Assembly: GCA_036272735.1 (NCBI GenBank) | Contig: DATAYF010000688.1 | Location: 1-8,708, forward strand | DNA: 8,708 nt | Direction of reading: 5' to 3' | Origin: DATAYF01 sp036272735 | GTDB taxonomy: Bacteria; Chloroflexota; Ktedonobacteria; Ktedonobacterales; Ktedonobacteraceae | Shown here: positions 1 through 5,045 of the stretch, in pieces | How the letters are laid out: each line of letters starts with the position of its first letter | Numbering within the stretch: the first letter of the stretch is position 1 | Notes under the pieces: model-generated | What the model was told of the DNA's origin: nothing | The model's database searches: none | The model's input: the letters and a program-made list of their open reading frames with translations, nothing else | Made by a program: the position numbers and the translations under genes

Positions 1-90
1 GAAGATGCTCCTGCTGCTTGGGCTATTACCCAGAATAACTTGGACGTTGCCCTACACGCGCAAGCAGAGCTAACTAAAGAGAACACATAA
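1..90 (+). CDS. 3' end of an unidentified gene (partial)
   Basis: Frame 1 is open from the first base of the window to a TAA at 88-90. It encodes 29 residues ending in HAQAELTKENT. The composition (acidic and polar, alanine-rich, no rare runs) is compatible with the C-terminus of a soluble protein. The start lies outside the window and no domain can be recognised. It could also be a chance open frame, because only 90 bases are visible. Confidence 0.4.
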   Translation, partial: EDAPAAWAITQNNLDVALHAQAELTKENT

Positions 91-401
91 AGCCGATCTC
101 CTTTGAAAACTGAAGAGAAGGCAGTAGCGAAGAAAAGCCCCTTGACGTACAAGCGGCAATAGATTTTTTCAGCTTTTACAGATCATAGGGGATAATGACA
201 AACGATCGATATCTCATTTGTCCACCTATTCAAACACATTTTTTATCTGAAATCGTGACAGCAAAATCCAAGAACATCGTCAGTGCTTCGTTCGTTCTGG
301 TGAACAAAATCATAGGAAATCGAGCACGGGAATAGCACAGAATAGCACCGGTAAACAGTTCGTGTAAAGTCCCCCTTTCGGCACCCCGTAGGTATACGAC
401 G
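91..401. other. Intergenic region, no gene seen
   Basis: No frame here has both a plausible start and coding character. The only structure I see is a short direct repeat, GAATAGCAC at 330-338 and again at 340-348 (10-bp period), just before a terminator-like hairpin. A 6-bp inverted repeat, GACAAA/TTTGTC, around 198-223 is too short to interpret. Confidence 0.4.
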
Positions 402-441
402 ACACCCCAGGCCGCATGTACAGCCGCCTGGGGTGTTTTTC
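402..441 (+). terminator. Rho-independent terminator hairpin
   Basis: An 11-bp perfect stem, ACACCCCAGGC (402-412) paired with GCCTGGGGTGT (426-436), encloses a 13-nt loop and runs directly into a T tract (436-440). This is the classic intrinsic-terminator layout on the plus strand. It lies 312 bases after the stop of the only plus-strand gene upstream, so it may end that transcript or be part of an attachment region. No promoter or RNA gene is evident before it. Confidence 0.75.
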
Positions 442-462
442 TGTTGGGCTATAGTATGAAAA

Positions 463-482
463 TGTAGCAACAGTGTAGCAAC
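463..482 (+). repeat. Direct repeat pair TGTAGCAAC, 11-bp period
   Basis: TGTAGCAAC occurs at 463-471 and again at 474-482, just after the terminator hairpin. Pairs of short direct repeats one helical turn apart are typical of arm-type sites bound by tyrosine integrases. No integrase gene is visible in the window, so this reading is speculative. Confidence 0.3.
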
Positions 483-525
483 GCCTAAATTTGCTTCATG
501 AGGATAGCGCGTCAAGGAGGGGAGC

Positions 526-579
526 ATGAACATTTTACTCAGTACAGTTAGGAAAAAATATATTACCAATTGTATATAA
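526..579 (+). CDS. Micro-ORF of 17 codons with strong ribosome binding site
   Basis: ATG at 526 follows an unusually strong purine-rich Shine-Dalgarno (AAGGAGG at 514-520, spacing 5). The frame MNILLSTVRKKYITNCI ends at TAA 577-579. The start signal is too good for random sequence, but the product is very short and its 3' half is AT-rich. It may be the broken 5' end of a gene truncated when the neighbouring transposase element arrived, or a small peptide or leader. Nothing identifies a function. Confidence 0.25.
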   Translation: MNILLSTVRKKYITNCI

Positions 580-720
580 CTATTTAGGTTCTCTTCCAAC
601 GTAAAATTTGGCCAAAGTAGTGGCAGCATGCTGCTACAAGAAAGAAGGAGTTTGCCCTGAGAAGTTTGATGGCCTATACCTCTCACAGACAAACAAACAA
701 CAGAGAGAAAGGCCATCCCT

Positions 721-2100
721 ATGAACGAATCTACCACAAACCTGACCGCCCATTTTACTGGCCGCGCGAGCCTGGCAGTTCTCGGCGTCAAGATCCGTAA
801 AATGGATCTGTTGGCACCCGTCCGCAAACTGGTCCATATTCCGCAAAAAACCGTCAAGGATGCTCCTTTTGAGAAACTATTCGATGCGTTCATCAGCCTC
901 CTGGCAGGAGCCACGGGTATTGTGGAGGTAAACACCCGCTTGCGGAGTGATCGCACATTGCAACTGGCGTTCGGGCGGAGCCGATGTGCCGAACAGTCGG
1001 TGATCCAGCAAACGCTTTCTGCTTGCACTGCCGACACCGTCAAGCAGATGGAGCAAGCAGTGAACGAAATCTATCGCCACCATAGCCAGGGCTATCAACA
1101 CGACTACTCCCAACAGTACCAGATTCTGGATGTGGATCTCACGGGCCTGCCGTGTGGCAAAAGGGCAGCACTGGCCACCAAAGGCTATTTTGCTGGAGCG
1201 CGCAATCGCCGTGGACGACAACTGGGCCGGGTACTGGCCACACGCTACGGTGAGGTCGTGACCGACCGGCTGTTTGAGGGTCGGACAAGCCTGGCCTCAG
1301 CCTTTCAGCCGCTGATCCAGGCCGCTGAACAAACTCTGGGACTGGACGAAGCCCAACGATCTCGTACGTTGCTCCGCGTCGATGCTGGTGGGGGGAGTCT
1401 GGATGATGTCAATTGGGCCCTGGCGAGAGGCTATCAAATGCACTGCAAGGATTACTCCGGGCAACGTGCTCGCCACCTGGCGGCATCCGTCACGACATGG
1501 ATCGAGGACCCGGATGAACCAGGGCGACAAGTTGGGTGGGTCGAAGAGCCAGCTCCAGAGTATGTGCGTGATGTAGTGCGGATTGCGGTACGCAAGCGGA
1601 AGCCAAATGGGCAGTGGGGTATTGCCGTGCTCATCTCTACCTTGCTTCCCACCGAGGTGTGTGAACTGACCGGAGGCTATGGAGAGCGGTCTCTCAGTTC
1701 CACCCAGGTTCTGCTGGCACATGTCCGTCTTTACGATCAGCGCGGCGGGGGTGTAGAAACCTCGTTCAAAGGTGATAAGCAAGGATTGGGACTTGCCAAG
1801 CGCAGGAAGAAGCACTTTGAAGCCCAACAGATGCTGATGCTCCTGGGGAGCTTGGCTCACAATGTGATCGTGTGGGCACACAACTGGCTGGCAGGATCCA
1901 CATCCCAGCTCCAGCACTATGGGCCGGCGCGCATGGTGCGCGATGTTTTTCAGATCAGCGGCTTTCTCCTCATCGATGCTCGGGGCCGCATCCGTTCTGT
2001 TGTGCTCAATCAGGATGCTCCTTTCGCCCCTGTTTTACTTGGCCCTTTGCGGGTGCTTCTGGCTCCAGCACAGGTGATACTTCGTTTGGGCGAAACATAA
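721..2100 (+). CDS. DDE transposase, IS4 superfamily (IS1380-like)
   Basis: This 459-aa protein has the layout of an IS4-superfamily transposase, the cut-and-paste enzyme of an insertion sequence. The first catalytic Asp is in the ILDVDLTG segment (D137 or D139). The second is D221 in RVDAGGGSLDDV. The catalytic Glu is E346 in a Y338-x2-R341...E346-x6-K353 signature, followed by KQGLGLAKRR and a hydrophobic helix (373-390). The Y-R-E spacing is one residue longer than the usual Y-2-R-3-E-6-K. The length is typical and no frameshift is seen, so it may be active. The start at 721 is preceded by AAAGG at a spacing of about 8. The IS ends are not clear: the only candidate inverted pair is weak (about 650-665 and 2079-2096). 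The next gene, in convergent orientation, ends only 15 bp downstream. Family assignment below superfamily is tentative. Confidence 0.85.
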   Translation: MNESTTNLTAHFTGRASLAVLGVKIRKMDLLAPVRKLVHIPQKTVKDAPFEKLFDAFISLLAGATGIVEVNTRLRSDRTLQLAFGRSRCAEQSVIQQTLSACTADTVKQMEQAVNEIYRHHSQGYQHDYSQQYQILDVDLTGLPCGKRAALATKGYFAGARNRRGRQLGRVLATRYGEVVTDRLFEGRTSLASAFQPLIQAAEQTLGLDEAQRSRTLLRVDAGGGSLDDVNWALARGYQMHCKDYSGQRARHLAASVTTWIEDPDEPGRQVGWVEEPAPEYVRDVVRIAVRKRKPNGQWGIAVLISTLLPTEVCELTGGYGERSLSSTQVLLAHVRLYDQRGGGVETSFKGDKQGLGLAKRRKKHFEAQQMLMLLGSLAHNVIVWAHNWLAGSTSQLQHYGPARMVRDVFQISGFLLIDARGRIRSVVLNQDAPFAPVLLGPLRVLLAPAQVILRLGET

Positions 2101-2115
2101 ATCTTTCAAGACACA

Positions 2116-2325
2116 TCACTGGCACTTGCTCTCAAACTCATTCCACTCTTCTTGATTGGCCGTGGTCAGACAAAAGTAAAGGATCAGCGTAGGATCATGG
2201 TGAGGAAATGTTCCGTCGTCCCAATGGGATTGTTCTGCTTTGAGCACTTCACGGTAATGACGGGCACTCCGCTGTACATAGGTGCCCCAGTCTTCTCCAT
2301 CCTCGCGATCAAACGAATCACCTAG
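2116..2325 (-). pseudogene. 3' half of an interrupted gene (C-terminal 68 residues)
   Basis: Reading leftwards from the CTAG at 2322-2325, the minus strand is open through GDSFDREDGEDWGTYV to a TGA at 2116-2118. No start codon of its own precedes it, because the upstream side is a transposon terminal repeat. If the insertion 2322-3969 is removed, leaving one CTAG, the frame joins codon for codon to the 5' half at 3966-4149, giving a 129-aa protein. The fragment is acidic and aromatic-rich (DWGTY, HWDDG, LILYFCLTT) and looks like a soluble cytoplasmic domain. I recall similar small uncharacterised proteins in cyanobacteria and Chloroflexota with an LGWE motif early and a YFCIT-like motif near the end, but I cannot name a family. 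Interruption makes it non-functional unless the element excises. Confidence 0.75.
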
Positions 2326-2502
2326 TACTCTGTCATCTCTCACTTGATGAGTGTGCCGCCTGGGGCGGCAAGCAAAGAAGAGAGGATGCGGGGACACCCA
2401 CGCGCTTCATCTGCCCCCGGCAGCGCGTCGCCCCGGCAGAGGGCTCGCCGCCCTCTGCACTCCCGCTTTTTACTCATCGCTTGACGGATGACAGAGTACT
2501 AG
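2322..2502 (+). repeat. MITE, complete copy (181 bp)
   Basis: Both ends are 16-bp perfect inverted repeats, CTAGTACTCTGTCATC at 2322-2337 and its complement at 2487-2502. The interior holds two stable hairpins: GCCGCC/GGCGGC (2355-2369, 3-nt loop) and GCAGAGGGC/GCCCTCTGC (2436-2458, 5-nt loop), the second followed by a short T run. An 87-bp core (2385-2471) is identical in the second copy at 3851-3937. Open frames cross the interior but stop or restart in the repeats and are not genes. Size, terminal repeats and lack of coding sequence define a miniature inverted-repeat element. Confidence 0.85.
2436..2471 (+). terminator. Terminator-like hairpin inside MITE copy 1
   Basis: A 9-bp perfect stem with a 5-nt loop (2436-2458) is followed after 8 bases by T5 (2467-2471). 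The gap between stem and T run makes it a weak intrinsic terminator on the plus strand. The identical structure is at 3902-3937 in the second copy, so it is a built-in feature of the repeat. Confidence 0.4.
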
Positions 2503-2604
2503 CCATCGTCGGACCTGCGAAGGAAGGCTTTATTTCCACTATTCTGTTCAAGTGTAGCAGATGAGAGGCGGTTTTTCCAGGTTTTGCATTCCAGGGGTCA
2601 GGTG

Positions 2605-2708
2605 AGCAGCCAGTGTCACCACTGCAGGCCACGTTTCGGGGGCGTGGGCGGTGGTGCGAACCTACTCGCGGCGGCCTGGGGATACGGCGGTTGCTAACCT
2701 GCTGGCGG
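2605..2708 (-). pseudogene. Decayed N-terminal fragment of a paralogue of the 278-aa protein
   Basis: Bases 2605-2665 match 3373-3433 at 60 of 61 positions. The latter lie inside the intact gene and encode its RFAPPPTPPKRGLQWWHWLL segment. Here the same segment reads RFAPPPTPPKRGLQW-stop-HWLL-T-stop. The next stretch (2666-2708) aligns more loosely with the intact gene's first codons and is about 23 bp shorter. The fragment sits in the same frame right after the stop of the 278-aa gene. The seven-base word CCGCCAG is shared between the end of the gene and the PPEG codons of the intact start, suggesting a microhomology junction between two tandem paralogues. Confidence 0.7.
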
Positions 2709-3530
2709 GTTCGAGATGTGGACCTGACCACTCGCCGCTGAGGTCCCTCCCTCACAGTGCTGCACGAAAGTTGCGTCGAACTTCTGCACATAGCCCTGAG
2801 GACCGAGGACAGCGTCAATGATGGTGAACGAGCCGGTCACCGTGTTGCATCCCCGGCCGTTGCCGTACAGAGCCAGGCCCGGCCCATTCCCGTTGAACGG
2901 GTACCGGTGCGCGTCGCTGTAGGTACCCGGAACGAGAACAGCAGGCTTCCCATTAATGGGTGCCACCGTACCGGGTGCTCCGAAATCCAGTGTCCACAAG
3001 TCGCCGTTGTAGCCGGTAACCCCGATGCTCACGGTGCTACCGGTGGAACTGGCGGAGATGGTCAGCGCGTCGCCCTTCCTGGTGGAGTACGAGTACAACT
3101 TGCCTCCGGCGATGAAGTCGCCGGCACTCCCCCTGAAGCTTAAGGTCCCGGTGGCCTTTGTCGGGCCGAATGCCGTCGGCGACGGGGTGGCCCTTGTCGG
3201 GCTGAATGCCGTCGGCGACGGGAAAGCCACCGGTGGAGTATATGAGTAGCTCGGTGTGGGTGCATTGTAGCTCAGTGTGGGTGCATTGCTGGCGACGATT
3301 CTCCCCAGCGTGTACGTGTAGAGCGAGCCACACAGAACGCAGGAAATGGCGATGATGCCGCCCCCGGCGATAAGCAGCCAGTGCCACCACTGCAGGCCAC
3401 GTTTCGGGGGCGTGGGCGGTGGTGCGAACCTACCCATGGGCGGCGGATAATATGTGTGCGGCGATTGATTGTAGGTATACAGCGGTTGCTGACCCTCTGG
3501 CGGCATGTTCGGAGGCATAGGAGTGCTCAA
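2694..3530 (-). CDS. Membrane-anchored proline-rich protein of unknown function
   Basis: The 278-aa product starts with a Pro/Tyr-rich cytoplasmic region (1-45), has a single transmembrane helix (about 51-75, WLLIAGGGIIAISCVLCG...) and continues in a low-complexity Ser/Thr/Pro stalk (80-127). The stalk contains a perfect-length 12-residue repeat (PSPTAF-x-PT-[RK]-AT, twice) and a 7-residue repeat (NAPT-x-SY). A C-terminal globular domain (128-278) contains two cysteines, C227 and C259, that could form a disulfide outside the membrane. I do not recognise that domain; an extracellular binding role is possible. The start is TTG at 3530: AAGGA lies 8 bases before it, whereas the first ATG (codon 5) is too far from any ribosome site. 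The TTG overlaps the stop of the upstream 63-aa ORF (TTGA), implying translational coupling. The C-terminus NPPAG ends at a junction with a paralogue remnant, so the original end may have been altered. Confidence 0.75.
   Translation of the reverse strand: MSTPMPPNMPPEGQQPLYTYNQSPHTYYPPPMGRFAPPPTPPKRGLQWWHWLLIAGGGIIAISCVLCGSLYTYTLGRIVASNAPTLSYNAPTPSYSYTPPVAFPSPTAFSPTRATPSPTAFGPTKATGTLSFRGSAGDFIAGGKLYSYSTRKGDALTISASSTGSTVSIGVTGYNGDLWTLDFGAPGTVAPINGKPAVLVPGTYSDAHRYPFNGNGPGLALYGNGRGCNTVTGSFTIIDAVLGPQGYVQKFDATFVQHCEGGTSAASGQVHISNPPAG
3151..3222 (-). repeat. Two tandem 36-bp units in the stalk of the 278-aa protein
   Basis: Units 3151-3186 and 3187-3222 are nearly identical and each encodes a 12-residue PSPTAF-type repeat. 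A separate pair of 21-bp units (3247-3267 and 3268-3288) encodes NAPTLSY and NAPTPSY. Both pairs keep the frame, so they lengthen the extracellular stalk, as often happens through slippage. Confidence 0.85.
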
Positions 3531-3718
3531 CCTGGTTGTCCTTTCTGGTGGCTGTCCTTCCCGGTGCGACGACCGGTCGGCCTCTTGTGATGTATGTAGC
3601 CATTCATGAGCGAGGAGTCGCTACTATGCTGACCTTGAAATGCAAGAAACAGAACGGAAGATAAAATCCCCAAAGTAATATCAATAAAATAACACCAACC
3701 CATAGCCCTTTTTGACAT
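3527..3718 (-). CDS. Small membrane peptide, 63 aa, coupled to downstream gene
   Basis: ATG at 3716-3718 follows a strong GGAGG Shine-Dalgarno with 6-base spacing, better than most starts in the window. The product has one hydrophobic helix (about 9-27, CYFIDITLGILSSVLFLAF) and a short basic, hydrophilic tail rich in His, Lys, Arg and Gly. It matches no family I know. Its TGA stop (3529-3527) overlaps the TTG start (3530-3528) of the 278-aa membrane protein, the typical geometry of coupled translation. The pair therefore looks like one operon driven from the promoter and operator at 3735-3780. A partner or localisation role for the downstream protein is possible but is inference only. Confidence 0.6.
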   Translation of the reverse strand: MSKRAMGWCYFIDITLGILSSVLFLAFQGQHSSDSSLMNGYIHHKRPTGRRTGKDSHQKGQPG

Positions 3719-3734
3719 GATAGCCCTCCAAATT

Positions 3735-3769
3735 TCTACTTAGACAAGATTTTAACTCGTCTAAGTAGA
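3735..3769 (-). promoter_or_regulatory. Palindromic operator straddling a putative -10 box
   Basis: Two 11-bp perfect inverted arms, TCTACTTAGAC (3735-3745) and GTCTAAGTAGA (3759-3769), flank a 13-nt spacer. On the minus strand the spacer contains TAAAAT (3749-3754), a plausible -10, with CTGGAC 18 bases upstream as a weak -35. The right arm plus one base is itself a small palindrome, GTCTA-AG-TAGAC (3759-3770), of the type bound by TetR-like repressors. It sits about 17 bases upstream of the start codon of the 63-aa peptide gene. No regulator gene is present in the cassette, so any repressor would be encoded elsewhere. Confidence 0.5.
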
Positions 3770-3817
3770 CAAGTCCAGCAAGACCATAAAAGTTGCAAGA
3801 ATTATCAAATGTCTCAT

Positions 3818-3969
3818 AGTGCCGCCTGAGGCGGCGAGGAGAGGAGAAGTGATGCGGGGACACCCACGCGCTTCATCTGCCCCCGGCAGCGCGTCGCCCC
3901 GGCAGAGGGCTCGCCGCCCTCTGCACTCCCGCTTTTTCGCTCATCAAATCAGAGATGACAGAGTACTAG
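3818..3969 (+). repeat. MITE, second copy, left end missing
   Basis: From 3818 to 3969 this repeats the MITE at 2322-2502 in the same orientation. It has the GCCGCC/GGCGGC hairpin (loop changed from TGG to TGA), the identical 87-bp core (3851-3937) and the right terminal repeat ending GATGACAGAGTACTAG. The left terminal repeat (about 30 bp) is absent; the sequence before 3818 shows no match to it. Its right end forms the outer right boundary of the composite insertion and carries the second CTAG. Confidence 0.85.
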
Positions 3970-4149
3970 AAGCGGGTGCAGATGCGACCCATTGGGCCAT
4001 TTCAGCCAGGGCTCCCACCCCAACACTGCCTGGTGGGCTTCCTCTAGAATCACCAGCGCTTGCAAGGCGTCTGCATATGGCAACACAATTTCGTTCCTGG
4101 ACAGCGATTTTCTCTGTAAATCCTCAGATAAAAGATCTCTTTCGCTCAT
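3966..4149 (-). pseudogene. 5' half of the interrupted gene (N-terminal 61 residues)
   Basis: ATG at 4147-4149 is preceded by AGGACGGGAG, a good Shine-Dalgarno region, and further up by a perfect TATAAT (4229-4234). The frame runs from MSERDLLSEDLQ through EIVLPYADALQAL and LGWEPWLKWPNG to HLHPLL at codon 61. There the CTA of the CTAG begins the terminal repeat of the inserted element. Past that point the frame only reads transposon end sequence (VLCHL, stop). Joined to 2321-2116 it gives a 129-aa soluble protein. The conserved-looking features are the IVLPYADALQAL helix and the LGWEPW motif, as in small uncharacterised proteins of cyanobacteria and Chloroflexota. The function is unknown. Its promoter and ribosome site remain intact, so a truncated peptide may still be made. 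Confidence 0.75.
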
Positions 4150-4228
4150 GCTTCTCCCGTCCTCGGGTTACTCTGCTTTGGCTTTCTTCTCTTCCTCACA
4201 AAGCAAGCGTTAGGCTCAGCTTAAGGAG

Positions 4229-4273
4229 ATTATACATCCTAACTCAGCTTCCTGCCGCTGGTTATTGAGTTAG
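4229..4273 (-). promoter_or_regulatory. Promoter of the interrupted gene with inverted repeat
   Basis: On the minus strand a perfect TATAAT (4229-4234) lies about 80 bases before the start codon at 4149. No good -35 is visible at 17 bases. Instead the -35 region is covered by an 8-bp inverted repeat, CTAACTCA (4239-4246) and TGAGTTAG (4266-4273). That arrangement suits an activator or repressor site. The same repeat overlaps the 3' end of the broken metal-transport gene, so it might alternatively be a weak terminator remnant. Confidence 0.4.
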
Positions 4274-4671
4274 GCTAGCACGCTGCCACCCATTTGGCCA
4301 AAAATTAGGTCCAAAGCTCTCGCCTACAATCTCAACCAGGGCAATGAGGGAGACGGCTCCGACAAAAGCCAGGCGCAGGATCGTGAAGGCGAGTGCGTGT
4401 CGGCTCTGGTTCGGATGGATATGAGGCGAGGCTTGAGTGGTCTGTCCTGCCAGTCCGCAACAGGATGACCAGCATCTGTGACCACCTGAGCGAGCCTTCC
4501 TGGTTCCGTCGCTGCCGCGTCGTAGGTAATGACCACCTTTTCGGCCATGCCGAGCACGCGGAGGTCATGAACGCCTGGCGTGCGGCGCAACGCCGCCTCA
4601 ATACCCTGGTTGCACTCCAGGCAACAGAGACCTGGAACCTGCATTTCGACGGTGGAACCCGTTGTTTCCAT
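4262..4671 (-). pseudogene. HMA-domain metal protein, probable broken P1B-type ATPase start
   Basis: The ATG at 4671 follows AGGAGG with 7-base spacing. Residues 8-72 form a heavy-metal-associated domain: the metal-binding loop GLCCLEC (Cys17-x-x-Cys20), then EAALRRTPGV and VVITYDAAATEPGRLAQVVTDAGHPV, the usual ferredoxin-like fold pattern. In frame the protein continues to 4324 with a tail that looks non-native (RTRADTHSPSRSC). In the -1 frame from about 4440 the sequence instead reads SPHIHPNQSRHALAFTILRLAF and then VGAVSLIALVEIVGESFG, a clear transmembrane helix with an upstream His-rich linker, ending at TAA 4262-4264. HMA plus linker plus first helix is how a P1B metal-transport ATPase begins. 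I infer a one-base frameshift and loss of the remaining catalytic part. The HMA domain alone could still act as a metal chaperone. It lies 15 bp after the repressor gene. Confidence 0.65.
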
Positions 4672-4686
4672 GTGGTGCCTCCTGCA

Positions 4687-5025
4687 CTACTCAGCGACTT
4701 TGAGATGGGTAGAGAGGAGCACGTCCAGATCGAGATCTGCCAGCGCCTGGTCCACCGCTTCTAACTCATCACAATGGTCGCACTCACCTGGACAGGCGGA
4801 GAGCGCCACACGCACCTGCTCGCGAATACAGTCAGCGGCGCGCACTTTGACGAGGTAGGTGGCTGCTGCCCTGCTGGCCTTTTGCAGCGCCATCAATTGC
4901 ACGAGAATGGTGGCTTCATCCTGTCCGTCTTCAATCATCTTTCTGATGCCGCGAGCCTGTCCCTCCACGCGAGAGAGGCGACTTCCCAGGTCACGGCGAG
5001 CCTGATCATCCATCGCAAACACCAT
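4687..5025 (-). CDS. Metal-sensing transcriptional repressor, CsoR/RcnR/FrmR family
   Basis: This 112-aa all-helical repressor has the family core RLSRVEGQARGIRKMIEDG (16-34) followed by ILVQLMALQKASRAAATYLV and DCIREQV. Such tetrameric repressors bind G/C-tract operators and release DNA on metal or thiol signals. In alignment with copper CsoR, the first Cys ligand is replaced by Glu37 and the His ligand by Arg62; only the last Cys is kept (Cys66). A second cluster, Cys78-x3-Cys82-x-His84-Cys85, follows in the C-terminal extension. So the usual Cu(I) site is incomplete and the inducer is uncertain. I chose the ATG at 5025: it is after the operator, and a longer frame to 5109 would translate the promoter palindrome. 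AGAAAG is a weak ribosome site. The gene leads an operon with the HMA gene and is presumably autoregulated. Confidence 0.88.
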   Translation of the reverse strand: MVFAMDDQARRDLGSRLSRVEGQARGIRKMIEDGQDEATILVQLMALQKASRAAATYLVKVRAADCIREQVRVALSACPGECDHCDELEAVDQALADLDLDVLLSTHLKVAE

Positions 5026-5045
5026 GCTTTCTGCAACGTATCCAA

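Larger units (their letters stand above)
2322..3969. mobile_element. CTAG-flanked composite element carrying a two-gene cassette
   Basis: The outer left end (2322-2353) and outer right end (3938-3969) are inverted repeats matching at 29 of 32 positions, starting CTAGTACTCTGTCATCTCT. CTAG occurs at both edges, which fits a duplicated TA inside a CTAG target, the preference known for IS630-family elements. The insertion splits a small gene, and deleting it with one CTAG restores that gene's frame exactly, which fixes the boundaries. Inside are a complete MITE (2322-2502), a decayed paralogue fragment, a 278-aa and a 63-aa gene on the minus strand, and a left-truncated MITE copy (3818-3969) in direct orientation. 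No transposase is present, so movement would need one in trans. Either the outer ends moved the unit as a block, or recombination between MITE copies built it in place. Confidence 0.75.

Noticed and set aside
350..400. tRNA-like 3' end (GTTCGTG...TTTCGGCACC)
   Set aside because: No T-arm consensus, acceptor pairing or anticodon arm can be drawn around it.
243..1043. A 266-codon minus-strand frame
   Set aside because: It runs through the terminator hairpin and antisense to the transposase, with no ribosome site or recognisable domain.
650..2096. Inverted ends for the transposase element (GTTTGCCC...GAAGT near 650-665 versus 2079-2096)
   Set aside because: The match needs gaps and is short, with no target duplication visible, so I did not assign element boundaries.
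3781..3817. A hidden left terminal repeat for MITE copy 2
   Set aside because: No alignment to CTAGTACTCTGTCATCTCT could be made on either strand, so the copy is treated as left-truncated.
3819..4268. Plus-strand ORF of 149 codons over MITE copy 2
   Set aside because: Half of it is MITE sequence also found at 2385-2471, and the rest is antisense to the interrupted gene, which has its own ribosome site and a restorable frame.
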